From Siniperca chuatsi (lineage: Eukaryota > Chordata > Actinopteri > Centrarchiformes > Sinipercidae): 64,000 nucleotides of DNA. The position numbers were made by a program, and so were the translations under genes. The stretch covers positions 20,393,733-20,457,732 of the forward strand of contig NC_058052.1 of assembly GCF_020085105.1 (NCBI RefSeq), written 5' to 3'. Positions 50,219 to 62,660 of this stretch are shown one piece after another (the first letter of the stretch is position 1; every line of letters begins with the position of its first letter). A model generated the notes under the pieces. It had not been told where the DNA came from, did not search any database, and worked only from the letters and a program-made list of their open reading frames with translations.

Positions 50219-53200
50219 TGTTTTGGAGCCACTGGAACCTCTGACTTCACTAGGTACAGAAACATCTTAAGGTAACAACATTTCACTCTGCCTCGGCCTT
50301 CCCACTTTCAGAAAAGGAACTGCTTATTTGCTGCAGAAACCCTGAATCATGGTGCATACTCATATAGGGTAGCTGAGGTCTACTGTTATGGGAGTTTATA
50401 TATTAAAGAAAAAATTCACCTTAAAGAATAGCCATTTGGTGATGTACCTTGCTTTTCCAGCATATCTTAGGTTTTAGGTTCTGTTTGGCTTGTTTTTCAA
50501 CAATCTAAAACATCAAGTTATACATTGGGCTTCAGTTTCAGACCCTTCAAAGAGCTTTCTTCTAAACCCGTCATTTTCCACTCAACAAACCATAATTCTG
50601 CAAAGACATAACAGCATGACTTTTGTGCATCTAAACAATCTTGACTGGAAAAAAAAGAATATTTAATAAAGACATTTTACTCAACTGTTTGACCCATGTG
50701 ATGTTATATCTAATGGCAGGGTGCAGTATTCTTGTGTGGCTTGAACTGCCATTTTCTCCAGCTCCCCCCTGATCTTCAGACAGTGTTTCTCCTGTGCAGC
50801 ATCCACATCAAGCCTTTCCTCACACACACTCTCCTCACAATTGAAGCTGTAGTGTCGCTCCTTCTGCACGATCAACAAATAGTGAGAATCCTTTTCAATA
50901 AAACTTTACAGTGATACAGACAACGAATTTGTACAAACGTTGCACAATATTAATTGTATGATGCAAAATGAGAGAACAGTACACCACAATGTACACCATA
51001 ATGGTAAGCAGTTGTACTGCTACTACTTAATAATACTACATTAACAGTAATATTTCCTGCTTCTGCTAAACCAACTATAAACAATATTATTGTTTGACTA
51101 TATAATAATTACAAGAGGAAACTGACATAAATCTACAGCTTATTTCCTCTGCTGTTATTATTTCATCAATGTCAAACTTTAGAAGGTGTACAAGATGTGA
51201 AACTGTGTGCAGTCTGACCTGATTGATGATCACAACGTTGTACGTAAATACAGGTAGCTGTGTGCTGCTGAACTGTGCGCCGTGTCTTTTCATTTTTGGA
51301 TTTCGATTGCCAGGCAACTTTTGGTGGTACAACAACCAGGGATGCGTGAAGCGAAACAGGATAGTGTCATCCTGTTGGGCAGTGACGTTAACTGGTGGGA
51401 GGTCCACAAAACCTGGAAACCATGGGAACCATCGCTTAGTCGTTAGTTGAATCTCAATTTCATGTTGGAGACTGAGGCATACTGAGATGATGAATGGCTA
51501 ACCTTTACTCTGACATTTTATAGTCTCAGTAAGTTGGAATAGAAGTCCAAGACAAAAGTAATTGTTCTGTGTCAGATATTTGTTACAAAGTTATGTTTAA
51601 AGTCACCCTAAACACACTGAATGGATTTCCTCCTCATAAAACATTGTCAAAGTGTGTAGTTTACAGCCATGTTAACATCAGCTACCAGTCTTCTTCCCTG
51701 CCTTTGCAGGTGCATCACTGCGTTTCTTGGCATGTTACCGGCACTAACTGTTGCATCAGTGGAATAGTGTGAAACTGTCAGCAGTAATGCATATCACGTT
51801 GCCCACATGGTCGTGCCTGTTTTCTTTGTATTTTGTGCTATGTGCATCCTCATGCATGTGCATGTGATACAAACAAAACGAGGACCCGCATTTAAAAACA
51901 ATGCTCCATAGCTCTACTTGTGGTCAAAAACTGTCCACTTTTTTAAAATGGTGTTTCACTGGCAAAAATCTATATAAAAGTAATTAAAAGACAAAAATAT
52001 ATAAAAAGGTGACAGCAGGTTGATGTATCCTATTTAATGCAACAATTTCCAGTATTGTTGTTAAGATTTTATTTGTGGCTTTACTTGCAAGTCATGTTTA
52101 TATTTTCCTTTAGGATTTTGGAAAGGGATGGCAAATGGCTGTCAGGGGTCTTTAGTTCAGACTGAAATGTCCCAACAATTACGAGATGGATTGCCATGAA
52201 ATTGTGTACAGACATTTATGGTTCCCAAATTACTTTAGTGATCCTCTGACCTTTCCTGTGGCGCCACCATGAGGTTGACATTTGTGGCTCTGATTGAAAT
52301 GTCTCAACAGCTATTGGATGGATTGCCTGAAATTTAATACACACATTCATGTTCCCCTCAGGATGACTTGTAATAACTTTGGTGAACCCTTCACTTTTCA
52401 TCTAGTGTCATGATCAGGTCAAAGTTTTAATTTTTCCAAAACTTTGGTTTATGACGAAATACCTGCAAAACAAATGACATTGCCATCATCCTCAACTGTG
52501 CTTTGTGTTTTAGTGCTAATTAGAAAATGTTAGGATGGTAACACTTAAGATAGTGAACATGGTAAACTGCGAACATCAGCGTGTTAACATACTCACAATG
52601 ACACTGCTAACATTTAACTCAAAGTACCACTCTGAGTAGGCAACAGCCTCATAGAGCTGCTGGCATGGCTGTGCACTCTAAGGGTTTTTTTCTTTTTCTA
52701 TATTTTCTGTGTTCAGGAGATGGATTATCAATTCTGTTTTATCCGACTAAAAAGTAAAAAGTCCTCATTGTAAGCTCGGAAAATACTGAAATCACTACTC
52801 ACATATCTGATTTGCTGGAGAATCCTTGAAATAGCTGAAAACGATTCCATCAGGAGGGGCGTGTTCAGACTCATTCGGTCCAATCACAGCAGTTACAGTT
52901 AGAAAGTATTCATTATTTGGGTCAGAGAGAAATGACACATCAGCTTGACGAGTTGGTGAGTCCACCCAAACCACATTATGGGAACTGGAGGAAAAAATAA
53001 GACAAAGACCCGTCAGACAGAAAGCCTGCATTACAAACTGGGGGCATGGAGTTTGAAAGACGTTAGTGTTAGCCAGCATGAAATGAAAATTATGGGAAAT
53101 TTAGGATCAGCATTTTTGGAGCTTGACCCACACTAGAGACTAAAGGTATATAGTATAATATGTCTTCAGTAGTTTTCAACACGTCTATAAATAGTTTTAA

Positions 53201-54423
53201 GCCTGCTGTACATGTGTGTAAACAGTCAATAAATGCTTTATAAAAACACACTGTAAATTATTGTTAGGAGCCAATAATAAATATGTTAAATATCTGATAA
53301 CTGATCCACAATTATTAAATTAAATAATATTATATGATAAATGTTTTAAAATAAAGTTTTAAGACTTAGTGTAGCATACAAATCACAATTGTACACTGTT
53401 GGTTTGTACAGTTTAAAGCAGAGATCATCTTAAAAAGTATGGTTTTAAACTGGAAGCAGGTAATGTGTATAAATAGAAACACAAACATATTTATATATGA
53501 GCCGATGTTGACTCTGAATTTAAGCCCTGGCGAGAGTTGGTCGTAACTCCACTCCAGAACATTGTGCAGATTGCGGCAGTGGAGGGTCACGTTGGTCGGC
53601 GACTCCACTGTGGAAACAGACACAGAGGCATTAAATTTTGACACTGAACATCTTTAAAAACACCAAAACAAAACCATGAAATTAATATCAGACAGCCAAA
53701 TTTTATGCTGTAGGTGGACCTCCCTTTTACCCAGAATGGTAGTAGCTGCAAAATATTGTCTAGAAATGTGTTGTTTGGAGAGCCATAGTCTGACAATAAC
53801 AAGAAATGTCCTATCTGTACAGAAGAGCTTTCATGATCACTTAGGTAATTTACAGACTCTCAGCTCAACCCTCTTTGTCAATTAGTTTGAGTCTGCAAAG
53901 TAGTACCAAAGACTTCCCACTAGAGGGCACTGCATGAAAACTAGTACACAATATACTCCTGGTGAACCTCTGCCAATGGGTCTGTGTTTCCACACACAGT
54001 AGCCAACATAACTAAAATATACCATGAGCCCAAGAGCATAATGTCAGGAAATATTTTGGCTTTACACAGACAAAGTGCAGATACATATGACTTTATTTAA
54101 ACTTGGCTGTGGGGAGATACAGGACAGAACTGCAGCTTCACTCCTGCAATAGATTCTTTCAATCTAATCTACCAGAAACGTTACATAACGACTCTTTTGA
54201 TACCGACAGAGAAACTGAGAAAAAAAAAAAGAAGAAAAAAGACATTTCCCAATAGCCTTCTCAGTGCACATACTTCCTTAAATCCAAAGTAGCAAAAGCA
54301 GAGCACAAAAAACAGACAGCGTTTTACCTTTAAGCCCCTTTGTAACTGATCCTCACTTCTTTATCGAGAGCATGTTTACACAAGCCTGACATGTCACCTA
54401 TTACAGGAAGGATATGCTTCATA

Positions 54424-54455
<32 letters not shown>

Positions 54456-57400
54456 GATTCCTCTGCTTGCTTTGAGTTTTGTTTTGTTTTTTGAACAAAG
54501 CATCATAAGTTTATTTATATCACACCTTTCACAGACACCAGTCACAAAGTCAAAGAAATAAAATCTAAATAAGATCATATAAAATCAATTTCAATCAAAT
54601 CAATAAAACAAAGTTAAAAACACCAGATAATATATACAAGTGGAACAGACATAAGACACAAGTTAAAAAATAAAATACCACATGCTACCTAAATGCCTGT
54701 CTGAACAGATGGGTTTTTAGCTGCTTTTTAAGAGTCTACAGAGTCCAAAGACCTCAGGCTTATTGGGAGAATATTTCAAAGTTTAGGGGCTGCTGTCTGG
54801 AAAGCACGATCTCCCCCGAGTCTTAAAATGTGTCCGAGGTACACCCAGACAATGCCCAACATGGCTATTGGATGCAGGCGCTGTGGGACAGGCTCTCTTC
54901 AGATCTCTGTCAATATAAATGGAGCCAAAGTGGTTTAAATGACTACATCAGCTCAGATGTGGCACACACATTATGAGATCATCACACTAATGACATTTTC
55001 TCTTGTGTGTTAAAAAAATATATAATAAAGGAGGAGAGGAAAGAAGATGAAAGACAGGCACAAAAAATAAGGTAAAAAATATAGTAGTGTTTGTGATTTT
55101 TAATGTGTGAAGACTGACTTTGGCCTGGTGCGGCACTTTAAGGCATTTTAAAGTTCAATAAAGAAGACAAAAAAGGTGTCAATAAAGCTTTACTGAACAC
55201 ACTTCATGAGTCACCTCTTATCATACATCTTTTTTTTTTTTTTTTAAAAAGTACATTTCAGTTTCATTTCCTCTATGCATGCACGTGATAACATACACCT
55301 ACGCAAATACAGAGAGGCTAAAAAACAAATTGACATGTGAGAAGAGGGAAAGAGAAATCTCAGATGGAAGCATATGTACTGTAAAAAGACGTGATAACCG
55401 CAACAGTAAAGTTGGTCGCTGAGGGCTGTAACCACAAGCTAGCTCTAGACCCAGACTCACACTCTTAACCACACCACTTAATTTCACAATTTTGAAAGAA
55501 GACAAGCAGTTTGATACATATTTATTTAACACAAGTTGAATGTGCAAGATCTTGTATGGTGGCAATAGAAAATATATCACTATGAACTTCCTCACAGCAA
55601 GTATTCAAATAAGTTTTACACATTAAATCACATCTGTGGAAGAATTTAGATTTACAGCAAGGACATATTCACAATCCCATTGCAATAATGCACAACTTTA
55701 TGTATAGCAAACCAATATTTAATATACATATACTATATATATTTAGTATAGTATACTAATATTTAAATTGACAGTTTTCAAAGCTCCTTTACAGTTGGTA
55801 AGTTAAGTTTACCCATTTAAAACTGGGGAACTGATTTCAATCAACCAATTACAAAAAAAAGTCAGAATGTCACCTTTGGGAACGAACTAGAATTTACTAA
55901 ACACTGAGCATGTTTATGAGTTTATATAAGTGAAGCAGATCGTAAGGGCCACCGTATGAATCCAGTTAACAGAAGCAACAGTAGCTGATGAGGCTGGCAG
56001 ATTTGTGCATACAAAGCAAAAACCTCTTTCAGAAGCAGGAAGAGAGAGCAGATGCTATCAGACTTAAAAAGGATGCACTTTCAAGTTCATGAACATATAT
56101 AGGTGCCCAGAGAAACGTTTATTTTGCATATAAAGTAAGAAGAGAAAGTCCCACAATGCAGGGCTCAACGCTGGCTGGCAACCACGCGTAAGCTTTTGGT
56201 TGCCAAAACTGAGTATAGTTATAGTGCAGTTATACGTCAGCTTAATAATGAAAATGTTTTAAAGCTTTATTACAGACATTTACTTCAGTCATTTCATTCA
56301 GTTTACCGAAAAAGTATGGATTCAATTTCTTAACTGTCAAGCTGGAACTGATAACTGCTCAATATGTCGTTAGTTGTTTTTTCATTGTCCTTCCTCTCAT
56401 GTTAAGGGTCTCCACAACACGCACTGTGGTGAACTAACTTTAATGAAACTCTATTCCAAGGTATAAATGAAAGCAAACTTGAAAGGCAAGGTGTGGATTT
56501 TCTCAGAAAGCCCCAGATATTGTGCCACAAGTTCTGCTATTGGATACGGTGACTCATCACAATTGTGTACATGATTAATACGTCAAGACTCTACAAAACA
56601 GGAGATGCCCGAGTCCAGTCCTATATAACAAACTGACTCTTCACTGTATAAACACACCTAGAACTTGTGAAAGCAAGTGATTACAGCTTGTAATCACTTA
56701 CCAGAGGTCCACAGATATGCCCACAAGACTCCTACAGGATACAGTATACACATCATCACCACAATACACAATATCATGTCTCTGAATGACAGGATGTTGA
56801 TAAAATCTGTCTCGCAAACTCTGCGTAGTTTCCATTCCCTCACCATGTAGCTACAGCACTCATCTATGCAGAAATACGTAGCATTTGACCTAGCATCTTG
56901 TGTGCAGGGCCCGTATTTATCAAGGGTCTCAGAGCAGGAAACACCTCCTTCCTAACTGGCCAAAAAATTCTCAGTGACACATTTTGGTCATAATTCTAGG
57001 ATTAGGATTAAAAGCAATATAAACTTTCCCAATTTAGGAAATGACTCCTATCTCTGCCAAAATTTAGGAGCGCTCCAGACGCTGATAGGACTATTTCACA
57101 CTGCTGAAATGACCTATTTAGCTAATTTACATTTATACCACATTTATTATTTAAGCCACATGAGCAGCTTGCCAACTTCTTTGCCCGTACATCGATAACC
57201 TACACATTGAAAAGTGGTGCTATTTTCTGCATTTTGAATTTTACCAGTGTTTAATATTTCAAACCACAAATGTCAGAGAAGACAACACCTCTCAAGTCCT
57301 ACTCATCGTAGGTCTATAGCGCGATTCTGAGATGCTTGATAAATACGGGCCCAGATATTTCAAGAATATGTCACATGAGATGTCACAACATCACATGAGA

Positions 57401-59540
57401 TGAACAGCAGTTCAAAGCAGGCAAGCAAAAATGCACAAAATGCTTACTGAGTGACTACTTCTGAGAGGATTTCAATTCCCCTCACAAATTTCACTTCATG
57501 TGTAGAAACTCTGATCACTGCGACAGTATACAGGAAAAACTACACTGGCTGTACCTATTAAATCTTTGTCTGACATGTTTGGTATTTGCAAATTAACTGT
57601 TTGGGAGGTTTGTCATGCTGTATGTACTGCGGTGGATTGGGACAACCTCGATACTGTATATAGCCAGAATGCTTTTGTAGAAAAATACACGTTTATTGTT
57701 AAACTGAGAATAGTATTTGTGAACACATCAAATTAATGTTTACATCCTGTAATTATGTTGGAATCTCTTAACAGTGTTGCATTTTGTTGTAATGAATTCT
57801 TCAGTGTTATTAATAATAGGGCTGCAACTAACGATTATTTTTAGTGCCTATTAATAAGAAAGAAAAGCAGAAAATACTCACAGTTGAGAAGCTAGAATGT
57901 TTGGATAGGTTTGCTTGACTGACTAATGATTAATTGATTATGAAAATAGTTTCTGTCAACTAACTACTGCTACGCTTTACAAAGATGGCAAGGGGTCCTT
58001 CGAGGTGGTCAGGGACAACTTTTAGCTCACACTACACTACTGACTACACAGTCTGGGTGCATTAATGCTTGTACTAGGAGCTGTTCGCTTGTAATTGCAT
58101 CACTGAAGATGCATTTTAGCATCAAATGTCTAGCAGCAATTCCCAGAAGATTGATATACATTCATTAGAAGCCTCTTTATATGATAATTGGTTATGTTCC
58201 AAAAACGGTCGTTAAGGTTTTTCCATCAGCAACAGCCATATTAAAAAGGTTTAAGTACACTGGCCTGGCCACAACATCAGATCCAAAAAGAGAGATGACG
58301 TAAGGTGAAGGCCAGAGAATTTAAAAAGGTAATTTGTCTGAACATCCTCATGGCTGTGGCGTCATCTATGTCACTTCAACCCCCCCGAGCCCCTCCCAGT
58401 TGTAAATCCTGAACATTTATCATCCACCCTGCCCCCTTTTTATAGTCTTTTCTTTGTGTTTTATATGTCGAATGAAGCAATATGCCAAAAATTAAAGAAG
58501 TGCTCCCCTTTTTCAGTAATTGCAAAAAAGAAATGAACATGTGCAGGTGCAGCAGAGAACACAATATTCCAGTTTGTGTCCATTTCTCAAGTATTACTGT
58601 ATGCATGTTTGGCTTCTGCTGGGTTTGATTCCTATATATGTCTCTACATAATTCATCTGCTTACGTCATCTTATTAATAAGACTGGACAACTATGCAGAC
58701 ATAACTTACACAAACAAAGTGTCTTGGGTAATACTGAAAACTACAAAGAGGAAACAAAGAAAACCCAAAAAACAGAAGGTACATTTTCTTCATTAGTAGG
58801 TTTTGTTGAAGCAATCAGCCATAAGTGAGCTTATGCGTCTAGATCATTTATACACATACAGTAATTATGATGTTTGACAGTTAATTTATGATTGTGTGGC
58901 ATGTTAAAGAGTTCTCCGGGCTCAAATGTTCACACGGTCGACAGTAATTAAGAGATATTTCAGCTAAGATGTGATTTCGTCCTTACAGCTCCCCTCATAT
59001 CAAATTAAACCTTTTACAGTTGTTTACATGCTCAGACATACTGTACCGTCACTGTGAGCAACGTTAGCCGGGAACAGCTTCAGAACAATACCAGTCTTTC
59101 TGGCTGTTCACAAAAAACCTAGAAAAAGGTTTCCAATGCCAAAAAAACCCCAATTTTATTTTAACCTTAAAATACCCTGTTTACACAGTAGAATCAGCCC
59201 GTGATTTGATAAATTACAGCGAAAACCCCCCAGATCTAGCTAACAGGGATTTACGGTGTTTTCCTGTGAGGCCAGCGGTCCGTCCTCATCTCACCTCTTT
59301 ATACAAAACTGCCATGGATTACCGCATACAACCTGACATTCAGACTGAATTACCATTTCGTGTGTCGTGTGACTAATTCTGATTTATTCGGCGATTCAGA
59401 TGTGTGCTAATATTACGATTTCCCAACAAGTTAGCAAATACATGTAGAGTAAATTAACGTAGCTAACGTTACTTACCGTGGGCCGCCGCAGCTTGTGACC
59501 AGATGAGAAAGAAGAAAACAGGACATTTAGCCAGAAACAT
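49219..59540 (-). CDS. ifngr1: interferon-gamma receptor 1 (ligand-binding chain), 7 coding exons
   Basis: Class II cytokine receptor (fish CRFB13/CRFB17 type). Minus-strand exons: 59540-59477, 53607-53487, 52984-52803, 51412-51219, 50863-50686, 49866-49751, 49602-49219; phases agree throughout and give 412 aa. Signal peptide at residues 1 to about 20 (MFLAKCPVFFFLIWSQAAAA). D1 begins ESPTNVTLHCRNLHNVLEWS, like the VPTPTNVT start of human IFNGR1. D2 begins near CFVDLPPVNVT. One membrane span lies at about 249-271 (IYIIVAIVLALGAAAFGVFF). The tail has LPQSV at 281-285 in the place of the JAK1-binding LPKSL, GYERRP with Y386 in the place of the STAT1-docking GYDKPH, and GYRGGG near the end, as in human (GYRPTE). 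The tail is only about 140 residues, shorter than in mammals. Intron 1 is 5.9 kb. It lies upstream of il22ra2 on the same strand. Confidence 0.9.
49751..49866 (-). CDS. ifngr1: ifngr1 exon 6 (transmembrane and JAK box)
   Basis: 116 bases, acceptor GTCTAG, donor GTATGT. Encodes the single membrane span followed by VYQKWTRPSTSLPQSV, with LPQSV as the JAK1-binding box. Confidence 0.9.
49925..50213 (+). repeat. dispersed 'tgtgaggac' repeat, copy 2, with (CA)n
   Basis: Same order of segments as 29905-30135 (tttgtgaggactgtcattga, ataatgcatttcctagcccg, aagtcttaaccttcaaacag) and ends in 16 CA units at 50181-50213. Lies in ifngr1 intron 5. Confidence 0.6.
50686..50863 (-). CDS. ifngr1: ifngr1 exon 5 (D2, second half)
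   Basis: 178 bases, acceptor GTGCAG. The donor GTTGAG is not ideal but is the only nearby GT that keeps frame into the membrane exon. Contains cysteines in CEESVCEERLDVD, HCLKIRG and EYCTLPLD. Confidence 0.8.
51219..51412 (-). CDS. ifngr1: ifngr1 exon 4 (D2, first half)
   Basis: 194 bases, acceptor TTCCAG, donor GTCAGA. FVDLPPVNVTAQQDDTILFR and FTHPWLLYHQKLP follow the human D2 pattern (IGPPKLDI...IFHPSVFV). Confidence 0.88.
52120..52680 (+). repeat. common percomorph interspersed repeat
   Basis: Contains ctcaacagctattggatgga, catgttcccctcaggatgac, ttgtaataactttggtgaac, aaatacctgcaaaacaaatg and cctcatagagctgctggcat in the known order of a highly abundant percomorph repeat. Lies in ifngr1 intron 3. 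Confidence 0.65.
52803..52984 (-). CDS. ifngr1: ifngr1 exon 3 (D1, second half)
   Basis: 182 bases, acceptor CTCCAG, donor GTGAGT. Encodes SHNVVWVDSPTRQADVSFLS, DPNNEYFLTVTAVIGPNESE and VFSYFKDSPANQI; NES is a possible glycosylation site. Confidence 0.88.
53487..53607 (-). CDS. ifngr1: ifngr1 exon 2 (D1, first half)
   Basis: 121 bases, acceptor CCACAG, donor GTTTGT chosen because it gives the phase the next exon needs. Encodes VESPTNVTLHCRNLHN then VLEWSYDQLSPGLKFRVNIG. Confidence 0.85.
54430..54455 (+). repeat. (CA)n microsatellite
   Basis: 13 CA units in ifngr1 intron 1. Confidence 0.9.
54500..54860 (+). repeat. L2-like retroposon fragment
   Basis: Starts aagtttatttatatcacacc and includes gatgggtttttagctgcttt, ctgtctggaaagcacgatct and cccgagtcttaaaatgtgtc, a family found throughout fish genomes. 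Confidence 0.55.
56908..57352. mobile_element. 445-bp MITE with GGGCCCGTATTTATCAAG ends
   Basis: The 18-base terminal inverted repeat is perfect (left 56908-56925, right 57335-57352), and similarity continues with tctcaga. No coding frame. No target duplication was identified. In ifngr1 intron 1. Confidence 0.7.
57819..57965 (+). repeat. teleost 'ctgcaactaacgatt' repeat family copy, internally deleted
   Basis: Starts gggctgcaactaacgattat and ends near gattaattgattatgaaaat, so the two ends are retained with a shortened middle. Lies in ifngr1 intron 1. Confidence 0.5.
59477..59540 (-). CDS. ifngr1: ifngr1 exon 1 (signal peptide)
   Basis: 64 bases, 21 residues plus one base; donor GTAAGT. No longer frame continues upstream. 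The GC-richer DNA at about 59550-59780 is the presumed leader and promoter. Confidence 0.85.
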
Positions 59541-60830
59541 CACGTTACTCAATCGGAGACACAATGCTCGTTGTTTGCATCCAAGGTTGTACCACAGGGA
59601 GACACTAACTAAGACACGTTATACCACGAAGCTGCGGAGAAACAACAAAGACACCATCCCCAGCTGCAGCTGCTTCTCGCGCTGAGATCCGTTGGACGAG
59701 AAGCGGATGTGAACTTCCCTAGTTGCTGCTGCCTTTCCCAAACCTCGGAAATGGACGCTTCCAAACACCGCGCGGCATAAATCTGATTTAACAGCACAAT
59801 TGACAAATACACATAAGACACGTTTTGCTTTCGTTTTGCGTTAAATATCCGTCCCTCAAATAATTTAAAAGAAATATATATATATATATCCTTATTTAAC
59901 GAATCCCCTCACGTTTATATTTTTCAGATTAGTTTGTCCTCGTCCCCTCGTCGTCGACACTCTCGCGATTGACCACATATTAAAAACATTTATTTTGATC
60001 TTGAGCGGACACATTTTATTGCAATTTCAGTTTTTATTAATGTGAGGATACATATTTCCCTCCCTGACTCCCTCTATCTGTGAGATACAACCTATGAAAG
60101 TAAAACTACTTCATTCTAGATGAATAATGAAAAAGACAAACAAAAACAACAAGTAGCATGCAACACATTATTTTTAATACCAATTGTTGATACGGTTACT
60201 CTAATAAAGTCAACAACCGGGGTGCGATAAAAGTCCTACTGTACTTTTCAGGTCAGTTTTTCAGTATTTCTGGGTCATTCATTCCAAATTCAGATACGTC
60301 CGATAGCACCTGAATGCAGCAAAAGTATGTCACGCAACCGGGAAATTAGGCTGCCAGTTTTTCCACGGACTTTTCCTTTTAGGAAATAAACTAATCTGTT
60401 AATTTTACTGATAGATAGATTATTAAAAAAACATTATATGTAGTAATTACGGATAGTATGGCTTTCACATACAAAACGGAATATGTTTTGAAATACAATT
60501 TACAAAATGCCAATATACTTTTGGCTGTGTTGTGAGCATGATCGTATCTGTATGGGATTTCTATTAAAACAACCCTCTGACAAAAAAAAGAAGAAGAAAT
60601 ACATATGAAATGGACCTCTAGGTGTACCATTATTAAAAATAGAACAAGTCTACATATGTATGTATGCATATGACTACTGAAAAAAAAATAGACCATGTGT
60701 GGGATCCTCTTTGGTTCAGGTCTATACTGATCAGATCAAACTTAGCCTATGTTTGTATACAGTACTTGACCCTGAACTCAGTCTGCACTCAATTTAAGTT
60801 ACAGCTTCCTCTGTGGGATACTGCCCCCAT
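59541..60830. other. ifngr1 leader/promoter and upstream intergenic DNA
   Basis: The first 250 bases are GC-richer than their surroundings and should hold the ifngr1 start site. The rest is AT-rich, with no TATA box or exon recognised. Confidence 0.4.
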
Positions 60831-60832
60831 CC

Positions 60833-60918
60833 TGACGTCAGTTGGATGAGGGATTTTCCTCAGAAACCCAGCCTCAAACTGACGCATTCACATATCAGCT
60901 CTTCGGCAGCAACTTAAG
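60833..60918 (+). promoter_or_regulatory. possible promoter and non-coding first exon of an unseen gene
   Basis: TGACGTCA (CRE, 60833-60840) and GGGATTTTCC (NF-kB consensus, 60850-60859) lie 10 bases apart. A GC-richer stretch then ends at ttaag|gtaagt, a perfect donor at 60919. No ATG frame of note. If real, the gene's coding exons lie beyond 64000. In human the next immune gene past IFNGR1 is the NF-kB-induced TNFAIP3, which has a non-coding first exon; that link is speculation. Confidence 0.35.
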
Positions 60919-60919
60919 G

Positions 60920-62160
60920 TAAGTTACACACCAGAAATCTGGAAAAACTTATCTGCATATCTGTGTACTAGCATTAATGACAATTTAGTGTAATTTAACA
61001 GCTGTTAAAAATGTATGTTTGTGTCTTGGTTTTTCTACTCCTGTAGTCTGTAAAAGAAAGAGAAAGCCAAGCCTGCTGTATATTCTCATATTACATTACA
61101 TAGCTTATGCATTCCTGTGTCTGTGTTATGTAATAGAAACATTTTTCGCAAATCTGTTCTGATGGGAAACTGTAAACCGTGTCACAGAGAAACACCACAA
61201 CTGTTTTATGATGCTGGATGGACAGCTGACAGATCCTTTATTTCACTGTAGGATGTCAGTTGTCATCCTACTGTGAACCTCTGATTTTCTCCTTAGAATA
61301 GATGAGACAAGTGGTGAACGTACTCATTTCAGTGAGTTTTAACAGGGCAAACTTCACCCCTGACCCACAAAAAGGGATTTGATAGCCTTGTATTTGAAGT
61401 TTGAGTCACCTCAGGTCCAAGTCAGTTAGTCATAGCTAAGCCAGATATGTGGTCAGACACTCATTCACTTTTAGCTTAGTGGGTGGAAAGTCTTTACACC
61501 CAGGACTCAGAAAGAAATCTATTTTCCTGTCCTATAGGACTGTGATACATATTGTACTCTTGACTCAAGGAGGTGTGGAGGGAACAGTTTTGGGACCTGA
61601 GGAATCCTGTCAATCACCCTTTCTTGTCCATCTTCATACATTTCCACCAAGCCGGGTGGTCATGACAGTAAAACTGGTCTTGATCTGTCAAAAGAATGAT
61701 ACTTGTACAGTATGTTGTCATTCACTGTGTGTTAATGCTATTCAGCATCATCCTCAACTACCTATCTGCCCTTTGCTGTCATCATTAGTTGGCATAGCAA
61801 CACACCATCATATGCACTGCTATTGTTGTTGTTGTTGTTGTTGTTGTTGAAGCTATAAGGTGTGTTTCAATAGAAACCCTAGAAGCAGTTGCGATTGTTT
61901 TTTTTTTCAATGAAAAAGAGTCAACAAACTTGTATCAACTTGTAAACGCATATCCATCTTGGATTATTTTATTCTTTCTCTGCTATTTGGAAACAGCTTG
62001 CTTCATGTCTGACCTCTTAAAGCAATTACTGCAGTTTCAAGAAAAATGTGTTCTGCAAGGTCGAGTGCTACCGTTTGAGGATAAGTGCATTAGCCCAGGA
62101 TGGCTTGACTGAGTATGGGGAGGCCATGATTAAAGTCATTTGTTTTTTGACAAAAACAGA
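60920..62160. other. intergenic or intronic DNA without recognised genes
   Basis: Open frames such as 61449-61850 show no familiar motif and end in a (TTG)n microsatellite at 61822-61849. Nothing else supported. Confidence 0.5.
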
Positions 62161-62164
62161 GATG

Positions 62165-62360
62165 TTTTTAAAGGAATAGGACAGAGCCAGGCTAGCTGTT
62201 TCCCCCCTGCTTCCAGTCTTCATGCTAAGCTAAGTTAATCTCCTCCTGGGTAGCTTATTTACCGTACAGACCTGAGATTGATATCTCTTCTCATCTAACT
62301 CTCAGCAAGAAAGCAAAGAAGCGTATTTCCCAAAATGTCAAACTATTGCTTTAAAGTAAC
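62165..62360 (-). repeat. common percomorph MITE/SINE-like repeat
   Basis: gccaggctagctgtttcccc, cttcatgctaagctaagtta, ctcatctaactctcagcaag and cgtatttcccaaaatgtcaa are classic parts of this family, bounded by tttaaagg and ctttaaag ends. Confidence 0.7.
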
Positions 62361-62499
62361 TATATCAACAAGTCTTCTGATGACAAAATACACTTCTATT
62401 ATGTCCACGGCACACAGAAGCGTTTTCTGATCTGACGCCCCTATTGTCAGGACAACTTCATTTGTAACTAATGAAAAATAAATCTTCTATGATGTGACA

Positions 62500-62660
62500 A
62501 TATGGTTAAGGTTTTGTTAGGTTTAGGCACAAAAACGACATGGTTAGTTTTAGACAAAGATCATGCTTGGGTTAAGATGACTTTTTCATTGTGGTCAAGA
62601 GACCTTTGTCGTCATGATTACAGTAATAAACACATGCTTAAGGTTTGGGAAGGATTGTGG
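62500..62660 (+). repeat. common percomorph repeat fragment
   Basis: gtttaggcacaaaaacgaca, tggttagttttagacaaaga and tcatgcttgggttaagatga match a familiar dispersed repeat wording. Confidence 0.5.

Noticed and set aside
61449-61850. 133-codon open frame upstream of ifngr1
   Set aside because: No recognisable motif, and its end is a run of cysteine codons from a (TTG)n microsatellite.
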